The notes below the pieces were generated by a model. It had not been told where the DNA came from, searched no databases, and saw nothing but the letters and a program-made list of their open reading frames with translations. Made by a program: the position numbers and the translations under genes. DNA of 64,000 nt from CALVNN01 sp964393975 (GTDB taxonomy: Bacteria > Bacillota > Clostridia > Christensenellales > UBA1242). Numbering within the stretch: position 1 is the stretch's first letter; each line of letters opens with the position of its first letter. The stretch is taken from NCBI GenBank assembly GCA_964393975.1, contig CAYMVO010000004.1, positions 1-64,000 of the forward strand. The letters are read 5' to 3'. This document shows, piece after piece, positions 26,358-35,400 of this stretch.

Positions 26358-27350
26358 CTAAATAAACCTTTCCTGCGCGCACGCATTGTTATTTATCGTA
26401 TGAGGAATGTTTTTAGTCTTCATACTCTTAATATCTTTCATCATTTGTGTATGTTCAACGGCATCCATTCTTCTAGCAAAATTTTTAAGCAACTGCTTTC
26501 TATACTCAAAAATTGCTCGACAATTTTCCACGTAGTCAATATCAATCTGCTTGTCCGATTCGATATAGACATCTTTTAAAATCTCATCCATATCCAAATT
26601 GTAAATATTAGATACGAGTTCTCTTATTTCAGGGGACTTTTTCGCAGTAACATAAATTTGCTTTGCTAAATCTTTCGTCTTATCGTCAGCACTATCAGTA
26701 TTAGCCATTCGCAAAAATTGTGGATACCCGCGCTCTATATACTCACTTCTGGATACGATATCGCCGTTTTCCTTTTCGCGCCACAAGTTAAAGCAAAAAC
26801 CATTATCAAATATAGGTGCAAGCTTCATCTCTTTTTTGCTTATCAAAAACTCTATATTATCAAAATGTCTATCCGCTTGCGCAAAAAAATAATCTAAAAC
26901 CGCCATTTTTGTGAGACATTTTTTAGCGTTTTTAGCGTCAAATTTCAGTCCCATATTCTTCGCAAAAAAACTAGACAAATCAATCACATCATCTATAACC
27001 ACATCATCACCAAAAGAAAGGTCTAGCAAATCACTTTTTTGCATAATATCGCCAAAACTAATCGTCTCTAACGTATCTTTTTCCCAAAAATAATCAATGA
27101 GTGTACCGTGACTTAAATTTTTATCAATAAACATTTGCGCAAAGACCGCATTTACACAATTACAATTAAGTCTTTTACAAACTTTACTATAAAACACTTC
27201 ACCAAAACTAGTCGGTACTTCTTTTTTCTCTACAAACCCGCAATTCGCTTTAAAGACATATTTACCACTATCAGTCACAATGAGTCTTTTAGCATTGATG
27301 CCATATACCATATTTACGCTTTTGTGTCTTATTTTGCATAAGTCAATCAT
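26358..27350 (-). CDS. HipA-like kinase, paralogue 3
   Basis: A 330-residue paralogue with KYVFKANCG, PTSFGEVFYSKVCK, catalytic FFAQADRHFDNIEFLIS and IFDNGFCFNL. It ends in a ~35-residue basic, Asn/Met-rich tail that the others lack. The start at ATG 27350 overlaps the upstream gene's TGA (ATGA), so the two are translationally coupled. This pairing with a small HipA-N-like protein resembles the HipS-HipT half of HipBST systems, in which the N-subdomain is a separate antitoxin. That is an inference from layout and weak similarity. Confidence 0.75.
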   Translation of the reverse strand: MIDLCKIRHKSVNMVYGINAKRLIVTDSGKYVFKANCGFVEKKEVPTSFGEVFYSKVCKRLNCNCVNAVFAQMFIDKNLSHGTLIDYFWEKDTLETISFGDIMQKSDLLDLSFGDDVVIDDVIDLSSFFAKNMGLKFDAKNAKKCLTKMAVLDYFFAQADRHFDNIEFLISKKEMKLAPIFDNGFCFNLWREKENGDIVSRSEYIERGYPQFLRMANTDSADDKTKDLAKQIYVTAKKSPEIRELVSNIYNLDMDEILKDVYIESDKQIDIDYVENCRAIFEYRKQLLKNFARRMDAVEHTQMMKDIKSMKTKNIPHTINNNACAQERFI

Positions 27351-27673
27351 ACAGCTACTTCCACCCAATATTTATCTTGATTTTGCGACAAGAAAGCAAA
27401 CTTTTTGAGCATGGTAAAATCGTCATCTTTTTTAGATATTTTAGCGGATAGCATAATATCCATTCTCATACGCACACTCTCTACAATCTTACCAAACTCA
27501 CTAAAAAGCTCTTTACTTCTCAAATTGTTTGAGCCACTCAAACTATAAAAATTACTAGTAACGTATTTTTTAAACGCACTTTCACCTTCTATATTTGAAT
27601 TGTAGACATATTCATCGCCGTCTTTGGTCAATTCACCTAAAGTAATTTCTTTAAAATGTAGTATAATTTTCAT
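27347..27673 (-). CDS. Small HipA N-domain-like protein (possible HipS-like partner)
   Basis: A 108-residue protein starting MKIILHFKEITLGELTKDGD then EYVYNSN. This resembles subdomain 1 of HipA, whose first strand pair carries 'vGeLt...g.ytF.Y'. The remaining helices (NNLRSKELFSEFGKIVESV) are unrecognised. It ends with TGA inside the ATG of the kinase gene. AGAGGTG precedes the ATG; a GTG two codons earlier is less likely. In HipBST, a detached subdomain 1 (HipS) neutralises the kinase HipT. Whether this protein does so is untested, and no HipB-like HTH gene is present. Confidence 0.55.
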   Translation of the reverse strand: MKIILHFKEITLGELTKDGDEYVYNSNIEGESAFKKYVTSNFYSLSGSNNLRSKELFSEFGKIVESVRMRMDIMLSAKISKKDDDFTMLKKFAFLSQNQDKYWVEVAV

Positions 27674-27689
27674 AAACACCTCTACCTAA

Positions 27690-27718
27690 AGTATAACATT
27701 AACGTCAAAATATGTCAA
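27690..27718 (-). promoter_or_regulatory. Promoter of the HipS-like/kinase 3 operon
   Basis: TTGACA, a 17-base spacer and TATACT on the minus strand, only 17 bases before the start codon. This leaves a very short leader containing the AGAGGTG ribosome site. Confidence 0.7.
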
Positions 27719-27735
27719 TAGTGATATCATAAAAC

Positions 27736-27779
27736 ATTGTGTCGCTTCGTCTAGCAACTAGACCTATAAACGACACAAT
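27736..27779. other. Nested hairpin in intergenic region
   Basis: An outer 9-bp stem (ATTGTGTCG, 27736-27744 with CGACACAAT, 27771-27779) encloses an inner 6-bp stem (GTCTAG / CTAGAC around CAA). It lies after the lipoprotein stop codon and upstream of the kinase operon. It may act as the lipoprotein-gene terminator, but the following T-run on the minus strand is weak. Confidence 0.5.
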
Positions 27780-27794
27780 ATCACATAGTTTCTA

Positions 27795-28421
27795 TTAATA
27801 CTTAACGCTAAAATCAATATTATAATTTATATCATTATATGTATAAGTAAACTCAGCATTTTTCATAGTGCTATCTTGATTTAAGGCAATAGTAATATTT
27901 AAATCTTTTACACCCTCAAACAAAAACACACTATAAAAATCATTCTTTACGCTAGCAGAAAATGTATCCTTTTCTTTATTTATAGTAAAATTTTCAAAAT
28001 AATTTGTTTTTATAGGATTTTTAACACTACTCCACTCGCCAGTGACTTCTGTCACCAGTCCTTCACGCCATATTATTTCACCATTTACGGTTTCTCCAAC
28101 CTGCCCGTCAAAATAATACTTTGTACTTTCGGTGATTTTATACAAATCGGTACTATCAAGTGATAATTCATTTAGCTTTTTAGTAATAGTCTTTAAAGTT
28201 AGCATTTTCTTGCCGTCTTTTTCACTGACTACAAGCGTTTGACTATCATACAATTCGTGCTCTCCCGCCATAAAAGAAACGACTTTTGTAAATTCGGTTC
28301 CAACACTAGCGTTGTTATACGCATTTATAAAATCGTCCTCATTCAACTCTTTTGCGCATCCCGCAATCAAAAAACACATACATATCACGCACGCAAAAGA
28401 CGCTAAAATCTTACCTCTCAT
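27795..28421 (-). CDS. Lipoprotein of unknown function
   Basis: A 208-residue exported protein with a type II signal peptide; the lipobox LIAGC places the lipidated Cys at residue 22. The mature part is beta-rich, with ~170 residues of short strands (TLVVSEKDGKKMLTLKTITK), and belongs to no family I can name. Its ATG overlaps the stop of the MBG-repeat gene (ATGA), and its ribosome site AGGAGG lies within the last codons of that gene. The two surface proteins are therefore co-translated and may work together at the cell envelope. Confidence 0.75.
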   Translation of the reverse strand: MRGKILASFACVICMCFLIAGCAKELNEDDFINAYNNASVGTEFTKVVSFMAGEHELYDSQTLVVSEKDGKKMLTLKTITKKLNELSLDSTDLYKITESTKYYFDGQVGETVNGEIIWREGLVTEVTGEWSSVKNPIKTNYFENFTINKEKDTFSASVKNDFYSVFLFEGVKDLNITIALNQDSTMKNAEFTYTYNDINYNIDFSVKY

Positions 28422-30331
28422 ACAAACCTCCTATTCACAAAAGCAAGTGGCAACACACTCACCACCGAGCCCACCGAAACAAGTACATTACGCCAAATAT
28501 TTTTGCTCTTGTCGGCACTAATACTCAAATCGTCATTTATGCTTTTGCACAAATCGTTGTATTGAGTGATTTTTTGACTCAAAGTCTCGTAATCTACAAG
28601 TGTTTTATCCGCATCACTTAGTGTATTATACATTTTTATAGCGGACGCTATCACCTCATATTTACCAATATCAACATCACCAACAATTTCAATTGCTTGA
28701 TTAACGCTAGACACTAAAAAACTTGTCTTGAAATAAATTGAAACAACATTAGAGTCAAAATAATTCTCATCACCTTTCAAATAAACGGTTATATCATAAT
28801 CTTCGTTTTCATTTAATCCGCAAAGTTCACTCCCCTCGCTCAATTCATCATTTAGGCTTATCACAAAAGACCTATCAAAAATAATCTTATCACCACCAAC
28901 GATATAATTTACTTTATCTAACACTTGTGGCGCTTTTTCTATAATAAAATCTACGCTTTTGGTAGGCAATGTATAATTTTGATTGTTTATGCTAGCAGTT
29001 ACGGTATAAGTACCAGCATTTATAGCGTTGCCACTATAAGAAAGTTTTACTTGCACCGCACCTGTGTCAAAGTCCAATACACCACCAATAGTAGCGGTGA
29101 CATTGTTTTGTTTTAATCCATTATAAACGACTCTATCATAGTTATCAAATTCAAGCGACAACACTTTTGGTTCCACGACTATATTTATAACTTTTTGTTC
29201 TATATTATAGTTCACCGTATCATAAGGTATGAGCTTCATTACATAACCCGAATTATTTACAATAGGATACAGCATTTCATTTTCCCACTTAAACTCGCCT
29301 AATTTATGATAATTATTAAATGTAGCATTTTTCAACTGCTCTCCATACACCACACTAGACACGCTAGGAAAATCGGCATTAATACTCGCTTTCTTTATAT
29401 CAACATATAGCGTTATAGTCAAATCGTTATAGTTTGCACTATCAAGGTTGTAAATCGCACTAAAACTTTTATTCGCGCAAGAGATTTCTTGCTCGGCGTC
29501 TACCCAGCTAAACCCATTTTTTAGACCGACATCTTTTAATCTTATCCCTTCAAAATATGTGATGGAAAGCGTAGGCTTTGATATATCATCTTCGCTCACG
29601 GTTGCTTTATTTACCACCACCATATACTGACCACTAAGAGAATAATTTGTATTTAAAGCGGTCGCCGTTATCGTGTAATTTCCCGCGCTAAACACCGTAT
29701 CTTGACTTAGCTCAATATTTGCATCGTCGCCACTTATCACGCCATTAAGCGTATACTTAAGATTTTGATATGTCCTATCAAAAGTCAACTCCTCAAACTC
29801 AATAGTCAATGCTTTTGGCGTTATATAAAACTCGCTTGAAAGGTTAAGCGTCTCATAAAACGAATGCGACACCGTTGCAGTCACGACATACGCTTTACTA
29901 CTAGCATTCACTTGCCCGTTGCCACTATATTCCACAGTAGCAGTCTCGCCGTAAGGAAGAATGAGCGTATTTACGCTAAGACTCTTTTTTGTGCCGTCAT
30001 ATACAAAAGATGCAGTCGGCAAAGTAATATTATCAATAATTGCAGGTTTTATTATCAAGGTTGCAGTAAGCTCTTGTGTCTCGCCGTTTAGCTCAAAAGT
30101 TGCGGTCGCATTGTAGGTATTTGGCTCTGTCCCAACATTATTTTCATACATCACCACAATAGAAGAGTCCAACCCAACGACGTATATACCTTGCTCGTTA
30201 CCGTTATAGTAGACTGTTTTATCCTCAAAAATGATTTCGCTAGTACCCTCGCTAGCAAAAAGCGTCTCAATATTTACATTTACTAGCAAAGCACATAGCA
30301 TAAAACAAAATAAAAATATGTGTCTTTTCAT
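28418..30331 (-). CDS. Surface protein with MBG/YDG-type repeats
   Basis: A 637-residue secreted protein. The signal peptide (residues 1-26) is followed by a series of ~75-residue beta domains with a repeated pattern: 'FxYxGxxK', later 'AGxYTVTAT...NxNYxL' and 'xYxITPKALT' (for example SAGNYTITATALNTNYSL and NAGTYTVTASINNQNYTL). This is the MBG/YDG repeat pattern of bacterial adhesins and wall proteins. A helical segment (~545-610) and a C-terminal hydrophobic stretch with NRR after it anchor it. There is no LPxTG motif, so attachment is by the membrane helix. First gene of a two-gene operon with the lipoprotein. Confidence 0.75.
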   Translation of the reverse strand: MKRHIFLFCFMLCALLVNVNIETLFASEGTSEIIFEDKTVYYNGNEQGIYVVGLDSSIVVMYENNVGTEPNTYNATATFELNGETQELTATLIIKPAIIDNITLPTASFVYDGTKKSLSVNTLILPYGETATVEYSGNGQVNASSKAYVVTATVSHSFYETLNLSSEFYITPKALTIEFEELTFDRTYQNLKYTLNGVISGDDANIELSQDTVFSAGNYTITATALNTNYSLSGQYMVVVNKATVSEDDISKPTLSITYFEGIRLKDVGLKNGFSWVDAEQEISCANKSFSAIYNLDSANYNDLTITLYVDIKKASINADFPSVSSVVYGEQLKNATFNNYHKLGEFKWENEMLYPIVNNSGYVMKLIPYDTVNYNIEQKVINIVVEPKVLSLEFDNYDRVVYNGLKQNNVTATIGGVLDFDTGAVQVKLSYSGNAINAGTYTVTASINNQNYTLPTKSVDFIIEKAPQVLDKVNYIVGGDKIIFDRSFVISLNDELSEGSELCGLNENEDYDITVYLKGDENYFDSNVVSIYFKTSFLVSSVNQAIEIVGDVDIGKYEVIASAIKMYNTLSDADKTLVDYETLSQKITQYNDLCKSINDDLSISADKSKNIWRNVLVSVGSVVSVLPLAFVNRRFV

Positions 30332-30343
30332 TTATTTCTCCTA

Positions 30344-31411
30344 TTAAATGTTTGTATAACTAATCACCGTAGTAGGTGTCATATCCAAATCGCAAAGTCC
30401 TTTCCCAGCGAGTAAGTCGTAGTACCCTGCCGAGCCTATCATTGCGCCGTTATCCGTGCAAAGTGAAACGGGTGGAACAAATACTTTCACATTATATTTT
30501 GCGCCACATTCAATACATTTATTAGCAATAAATCTATTAGCAGATACACCCCCCGCTAGCACTAACTTATTTAGCCCATATTCGTTGCATAGTCTTATTG
30601 CTTTTGTGCTAAGTTCTTTTGCGACGAGCGACTGAAAACTACAACAAACATCCGCCACATTAATCTCTTCGCCTCGCTCCTTATTGTTATGAATATAGTT
30701 TATCACCGCAGTCTTGACACCGCTAAAACTAAAATTGTATGAGTGCTTTAAAGCGTTTTGCTTTTTAAACTCAATTATGTTTTTACCCTCTAGCGCCTTC
30801 TTTTCCACCTTTGGTCCCCCAGGATACCCTAGACCAACCTCACGAGCGACTTTGTCAAAGCACTCTCCGACCGCATCATCGGTAGTTTGACCGACCAATT
30901 TCCAATCGGTATAATCATTTATTATAAATAGCGAGGTGTGTCCCCCGCTAATCACTAGACAAGCAAATGGTGGTTTTAAATCTTTATATGCAATATAGTT
31001 TGATGCTAAATGCCCTTCAATATGATTTACCCCAATTAGCGGAACATTAAGCGAATAAGCAAGACCTTTTGCAAAATTCACCCCCACAAACAGTGCACCA
31101 ATAAGCCCAACGCCTTTTGTGACTGCCACCGCATCAATATCGCCAAGCGTGATATTTGCCTCTCTAATCGCCTCGTTAAACACATTACTAATAGCGGAGA
31201 TATGGTTTCTAGATGCCACCTCAGGCACCACCCCGCCAAACCTCTCGTGAATAGGTATTTGCGAACTAACAATATTGCTTAGCACCTCACGACCATTTTT
31301 CACCACCGCAACGCTAGTCTCATCGCAACTAGACTCAATAGCGACAATAATAATATCTTTTTTTGTCTTTAACGCATCCATTTTCTTTTGCATTTCTTCA
31401 AAATAACTCAT
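30344..31411 (-). CDS. tsaD: tRNA N6-threonylcarbamoyladenosine transferase
   Basis: TsaD joins threonylcarbamoyl to A37 of ANN-decoding tRNAs with TsaB and TsaE. The 355-residue product has the ASKHA fold: IVAIESSCDETSVAVVKNG, the metal-binding HIEGHLASN, VISGGHTSLF, the SFSGVKTAV block and LAGGVSANRFI. It is slightly longer than usual because of an N-terminal helix (MSYFEEMQKKMDALKTKKD). It lies four bases after prfB, probably co-transcribed. tsaB and tsaE are not in this window. Confidence 0.96.
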   Translation of the reverse strand: MSYFEEMQKKMDALKTKKDIIIVAIESSCDETSVAVVKNGREVLSNIVSSQIPIHERFGGVVPEVASRNHISAISNVFNEAIREANITLGDIDAVAVTKGVGLIGALFVGVNFAKGLAYSLNVPLIGVNHIEGHLASNYIAYKDLKPPFACLVISGGHTSLFIINDYTDWKLVGQTTDDAVGECFDKVAREVGLGYPGGPKVEKKALEGKNIIEFKKQNALKHSYNFSFSGVKTAVINYIHNNKERGEEINVADVCCSFQSLVAKELSTKAIRLCNEYGLNKLVLAGGVSANRFIANKCIECGAKYNVKVFVPPVSLCTDNGAMIGSAGYYDLLAGKGLCDLDMTPTTVISYTNI

Positions 31412-31415
31412 AAAA

Positions 31416-32511
31416 CTAACCTTTTGATTTTAATAAATAGTCTTCTATAAACTCTTGGATTTCACCATTCATTACCGACTGTATATCGGTCTTTTCATAG
31501 CTTGTCCTATGGTCCTTGACGAGCGTATACGGACAGAAAACGTAACTGCGGATTTGACTACCCCACTCAATCTTTTTGAGTGAACCTTTTATTTGATTTA
31601 GTCTTGCTTCTTCCTCTTCTTCACGTTTTTGCAAGAGTTTACTCTTTAGTATTCTAAACGCCATTTCTTTATTTTGTAGTTGCGACCTTTCGTTTTGGCA
31701 AGTCACCACAATACCTGTCGGAAAGTGTGTGATTCTTATAGCGCTATCGGTCTTATTGACGTGTTGACCGCCCGCGCCACTACTCCTATAAGTATCTATG
31801 CGGATATCATCGCTCTTTATCTCAATCTCATCATCACGCATTATCTCAGGCACAACTTCCACGCTCGCAAAACTCGTATGCCTTCTAGCCCCGCTATCAA
31901 AAGGACTAATACGAACGAGTCTATGTACACCCATTTCCGCTTTCATATACCCATAGGCGTAGCTACCCTCCATAGTAAAAGTAATACTCTTGTATCCTGC
32001 GACATCACCTGCTTGCTCATCTAATATAGTTATCTTATAGTCGTACTTGTCCGCATACATTGAATACATTCTATATAGCATACTCGCCCAATCTTGCGCC
32101 TCAGTACCACCAGCTCCGGCGTGGATAGTGATTATCGCTTTGCTACTATCGTGCTTGCCGTCTAACATAGAAAAAAGTTTTAGTTGATGCAAGTCTTTCT
32201 GTACACTTTTCAATGCGTTTTCCGCATCAAGCGTCATCGTTTCATCTTCTTCGCTTAACTCTATCATACAGTCAATATCACTTAGCATTGTGTCTATTTT
32301 TCGCACATTTATTAGCAAATTCTCATAGTCTTTTATCTCTCTACCGACCGTTTGCACCGCTTCTGCGTTAGTCCAAAAATCGGGTGCTTCTTGTTGCACC
32401 TTTAACTCCTCTAGTCTTGCTTTTTTGCGACCTAAGTCAAAGACACTCCTTCAAAAGGTCGTACTCGCCTTTTATTTTGTTTAATTCAATTTTTATTTCA
32501 TCAATAGTCAT
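31416..32511 (-). CDS. prfB: Peptide chain release factor 2, with programmed +1 frameshift
   Basis: RF2 releases peptides at UAA and UGA. The gene starts at ATG 32511 (AAAGGAGTG upstream) and reads 24 codons, MTIDEIKIELNKIKGEYDLL then KECL, to an in-frame TGA at 32439-32437. Decoding then slips +1 at CTT-TGA to continue DLGRKKARLEELKVQQEAPD and so on to 31416, giving a 364-residue protein. RF2 motifs are present: SPFDSGARRHTSF (the SPF stop-codon reader) and GAGGQHVNKTDSA with the catalytic GGQ. The slip site is described separately. Confidence 0.95.
32436..32451 (-). promoter_or_regulatory. prfB autoregulatory +1 frameshift site
   Basis: On the minus strand AAGGAG TGT CTT TGA C: an internal Shine-Dalgarno-like AAGGAG three bases before the slippery CTT, followed by UGA and C. 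This is the canonical RF2 signal (AGGGGG TAT CTT TGA C in other bacteria). Scarce RF2 leaves UGA unread and favours the slip. Confidence 0.93.
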
Positions 32512-32656
32512 ATTTTTTTCACTCCTTTATTTAATAGATTATACCAAATTTCGCATATAAATTCAAGCAATTTAGCAAACTTAGCTACATTATTGTCTAA
32601 ATATCAAAATTTACCTAAAAAATGTTTGAAAAAAATAACAATTTGTTTAAATTTAG

Positions 32657-32685
32657 TTGGAAAAAATCACAAAATAGGTTATAAT
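32657..32685 (+). promoter_or_regulatory. Promoter of mscS-like gene
   Basis: TTGGAA, a 17-base spacer and TATAAT, followed by a leader ending in AAGGAGTACTT before the ATG. Confidence 0.7.
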
Positions 32686-32728
32686 ATCTTTATTAAATTT
32701 TAGTCTTAGTGACAAATAAGGAGTACTT

Positions 32729-33769
32729 ATGAATTGGAATGAGATATGGGACACCATTTGGAATTTTATAAAAAATAATGGTACTAATATAGTAAATGCA
32801 ATACTAGTTTTGATATTTGGTTATGTGCTAATTAAGATAGTCAATAAATTAATAAAATCATTATTCGCAAAATCAAAGATAAACAAGGTAACGCAAAGTT
32901 TTTGTTGCTCTATACTTAGTTTTGCATTAAAATTTTTACTAGTAATGGCAGTGCTAAATTGTTTAGGTATTCAAACAACAGGTCTTATCGCTGTACTATC
33001 GGCAGCGGGATTAGCGGTATCGTTATCACTAAAGAGCTCATTATCAAACCTTGCAAACGGCATCGTTATCATCACCACACAACCATTTGAGGTCGGTGAC
33101 GAAGTAAAAGTAAACAATACCGAAGGTGTGGTGAAGTCAATCAATATGCTCACCTCCACCATCGTGACTTTCAACAATGAAGAGGTCACACTTCCAAACT
33201 CCGCCATCGTGGAAAATGCTATCATAAACTATAGCAGACTAAAGACTCGTCGTTCGGTTTTGAGTTTTTCAGTGGCATACGAGGCGAATGTAAACGAAGT
33301 CAAAAAAATATTGCTAGATGTTATACATTCAGACGGTAGGACATTGCTAGAGCCTGCCCCTTCAGTAGTCGTGAAAGAATTAGGAGAAGATTATATAACA
33401 CTAAGTGCGTATTTTTGGATGGATAGCGAAGATTACTATGCGGTAAATAACTATGTAAAAGAAACGGTTATAAATGAGTTTAAAAAGCATAACATTCCTA
33501 GAAATTATAAAAAATACACTATTTATAGCGATTGTGCGCAAAAATTAAACTATAATGATACACCACTAACTGAGCGTGTAGAAAAAATTCGCAAAGAAGA
33601 TGACGAGCAAGACCTCTTTGAAATACTAGAGGACAAAGCAAAAGAATACGAGTCCAAAAGGAAAAAAAGATTTGCTGAAAGAAAAAAAAGAAAACTTGAA
33701 AAAAAGCGTAAAAAAGAAAGCTCTACTTTAGAAGTATCAAATCAATCAAATAGCACCACCGCAAAATAA
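32729..33769 (+). CDS. Small-conductance mechanosensitive channel (MscS family)
   Basis: MscS channels open under membrane tension to relieve osmotic shock. The 346-residue product has three membrane helices in the first ~115 residues, including the pore-lining segment GLIAVLSAAGLAVSLSLKSSLSNLANG. This is followed by the beta domain (PFEVGDEVKVNNTEGVVKSI, TIVTFNNEEVTLPNSAIVEN), typical of MscS. The C-terminal ~45 residues are an extended, very basic tail (KRKKRFAERKKRKLEKKR-like) that may interact with RNA, lipid headgroups or partners; its function is unknown. Confidence 0.93.
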   Translation: MNWNEIWDTIWNFIKNNGTNIVNAILVLIFGYVLIKIVNKLIKSLFAKSKINKVTQSFCCSILSFALKFLLVMAVLNCLGIQTTGLIAVLSAAGLAVSLSLKSSLSNLANGIVIITTQPFEVGDEVKVNNTEGVVKSINMLTSTIVTFNNEEVTLPNSAIVENAIINYSRLKTRRSVLSFSVAYEANVNEVKKILLDVIHSDGRTLLEPAPSVVVKELGEDYITLSAYFWMDSEDYYAVNNYVKETVINEFKKHNIPRNYKKYTIYSDCAQKLNYNDTPLTERVEKIRKEDDEQDLFEILEDKAKEYESKRKKRFAERKKRKLEKKRKKESSTLEVSNQSNSTTAK

Positions 33770-33771
33770 AT

Positions 33772-33805
33772 AAAAACATCTTCTTGGAGTCGGGAAGATG
33801 TTTTT
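33772..33805. terminator. Bidirectional terminator between mscS and sodC
   Basis: AAAAACATCTTC (33772-33783) and GAAGATGTTTTT (33794-33805) form a perfect 12-bp stem that ends both converging genes. Confidence 0.9.
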
Positions 33806-33808
33806 AGA

Positions 33809-34333
33809 TTATTTTACTATAACACCGCAAGCAATTCTTTCACCAAAACTATCACTAACACTAGTCACATCATCTGATAATATGTGTATAATAACCGTTT
33901 TACCGATGATTTGTTTTACGGAAAATCTATTTGTCAAAAAAGCCATAAACGCACTACCGTTATTAGAAATGAGTGACGGCATATCACCTGCGTGCGCGGG
34001 GTGGTCGCAATTTTGCGGGTTAAAATGCCCACCTGCGCTAGAAAACGGACTGTCACCGCTTTTGCAGTCACCGCCCTCGTGGATATGAATAGCAAATTTA
34101 TTTATAGCGCAAAGGTCTTTTTTATCAGGTAGATTTTTCACCTCAATAGCCACTATCACCTCGCTAACACCTTGATAAAAAGCGACCACACCTTCTATAT
34201 CGGGAAACCGCTCACCACCCCTAATAACCGCATAAGCGCTTGGTTTACCGCTAATCAATCTCAAAATATCGTTTTTATCAAAATCAAAAACTTCTACATC
34301 ATCACTATATGAATGGATAAATCTTGTTTTCAT
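33809..34333 (-). CDS. Cu/Zn superoxide dismutase family protein
   Basis: A 174-residue SOD-like protein. The metal-ligand motifs FAIHIHEGGDC, GGHFNP and CDHPAHAGDMP are all present, as are the closing GKTVIIHILSDD and GERIACGVI strands, where the cysteine makes the intramolecular disulfide. It has no signal peptide, so it appears cytoplasmic, as in several Firmicute homologues. About 45 N-terminal residues lie before the SOD fold. Some homologues lack activity; the Cu ligands here look intact, so activity is plausible. Confidence 0.87.
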   Translation of the reverse strand: MKTRFIHSYSDDVEVFDFDKNDILRLISGKPSAYAVIRGGERFPDIEGVVAFYQGVSEVIVAIEVKNLPDKKDLCAINKFAIHIHEGGDCKSGDSPFSSAGGHFNPQNCDHPAHAGDMPSLISNNGSAFMAFLTNRFSVKQIIGKTVIIHILSDDVTSVSDSFGERIACGVIVK

Positions 34334-34401
34334 TACACTCTCCTTTTATTACTTAATGATATATGCAAACAAAAAAGATTTGGTGAATGTAAATCCCAAA
34401 T

Positions 34402-35400
34402 CTAATTTTTTTCTACTATTTCATTTAAAAGCTTTTTATTTTCAAATATTATACTAGCACCTTTCACACCAAAGGTCTCATCGTCTAATATATTTACCGG
34501 TACATCAAGTCTTTTCCTCAAAAAGTTTTCCAAATCAGTGACCGCACTCCCCGATCCATATACATAAATGCCGTCACGAGAAATATCGTTTATAAGGTCG
34601 GCGCTTAGTTCGCTAATAACTATACTTATCCCATCGCAAATCTTGTCGTAAGCAATGCTAAACACTTCATACAAATCTTTTGCAAAGACCGTGCCTACCC
34701 TACTACTACGAGTCAACGCATCTACTCCGCTAAACTCAGTGTTTGCAATATCCGTTGGATGCAAACTACCTATCTCAGACTTTATCCTCTCGGCAGTTAG
34801 ACTAGAAATCACCACGCCAAACTTGTCATTTATGGAATCGATTAGCGCCATATCAATCACCGAACCCCCGAGCTCTATAGTGTATCCGTTTACAATGCTA
34901 TTTTGGCTGATGCACGCTATCTCAGTAGTGCCCGCCTCAATCCCCACCATAAGTCTACCATCGGGCTTTGAGATATCCAGTCCCGCACCGACACTCACCG
35001 CAATGCTAGACGGAATAAACCAAATTTGATTTATACCGCAATTAATAGCAAGTACTTCATACGCTCTTTTTTCGTCTAGTTCCAACGCGCAATTCACCAC
35101 AAAGACCGCTTTTATCTTGGTCGCAAAATTTTTATGCGAAAGGACTTTATCAAGAAAACTATTGAGGTAAATTTGCGCAAGCTCCATATTGTTTATCACG
35201 CCCGCTCTAAAAGGTTTTTCTATAAATACGCTACTATCACTCTTGCCGAGCATCTTTTTTGCCGACTCCCCGAATGCTTGCAACTTTATATTGCGACCTT
35301 TTTTTATAAACGCCACATAAGAAGACTCTTTGTATGTGTGATTATCATAGTTTATATAAGTATAATCATCACCAAATTTTATCACCAAATCTACATTCAT
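34402..35400 (-). CDS. Divergent MreB/Mbl-like actin-family protein
   Basis: A 332-residue actin-fold protein. MreB-like stretches: LQAFGESAKKMLGK, RAGVINNMELA, IPSSIAVSVGAGLDISKPDG and SSLTAERIKSEIGSLH. The phosphate-binding loops are degenerate: phosphate 1 reads KFGDDYTYI, where MreB has GxDLGTANT, and phosphate 2 reads EAGTTEIACI for GGGTTEVAV. ATP binding may therefore be weakened. No mreC or mreD adjoins it. Its ATG overlaps the stop of the Ppx/GppA-like gene (TAATG), so both are made together. A role as a morphogenetic MreB paralogue or as a scaffold is inferred. Confidence 0.75.
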   Translation of the reverse strand: MNVDLVIKFGDDYTYINYDNHTYKESSYVAFIKKGRNIKLQAFGESAKKMLGKSDSSVFIEKPFRAGVINNMELAQIYLNSFLDKVLSHKNFATKIKAVFVVNCALELDEKRAYEVLAINCGINQIWFIPSSIAVSVGAGLDISKPDGRLMVGIEAGTTEIACISQNSIVNGYTIELGGSVIDMALIDSINDKFGVVISSLTAERIKSEIGSLHPTDIANTEFSGVDALTRSSRVGTVFAKDLYEVFSIAYDKICDGISIVISELSADLINDISRDGIYVYGSGSAVTDLENFLRKRLDVPVNILDDETFGVKGASIIFENKKLLNEIVEKN

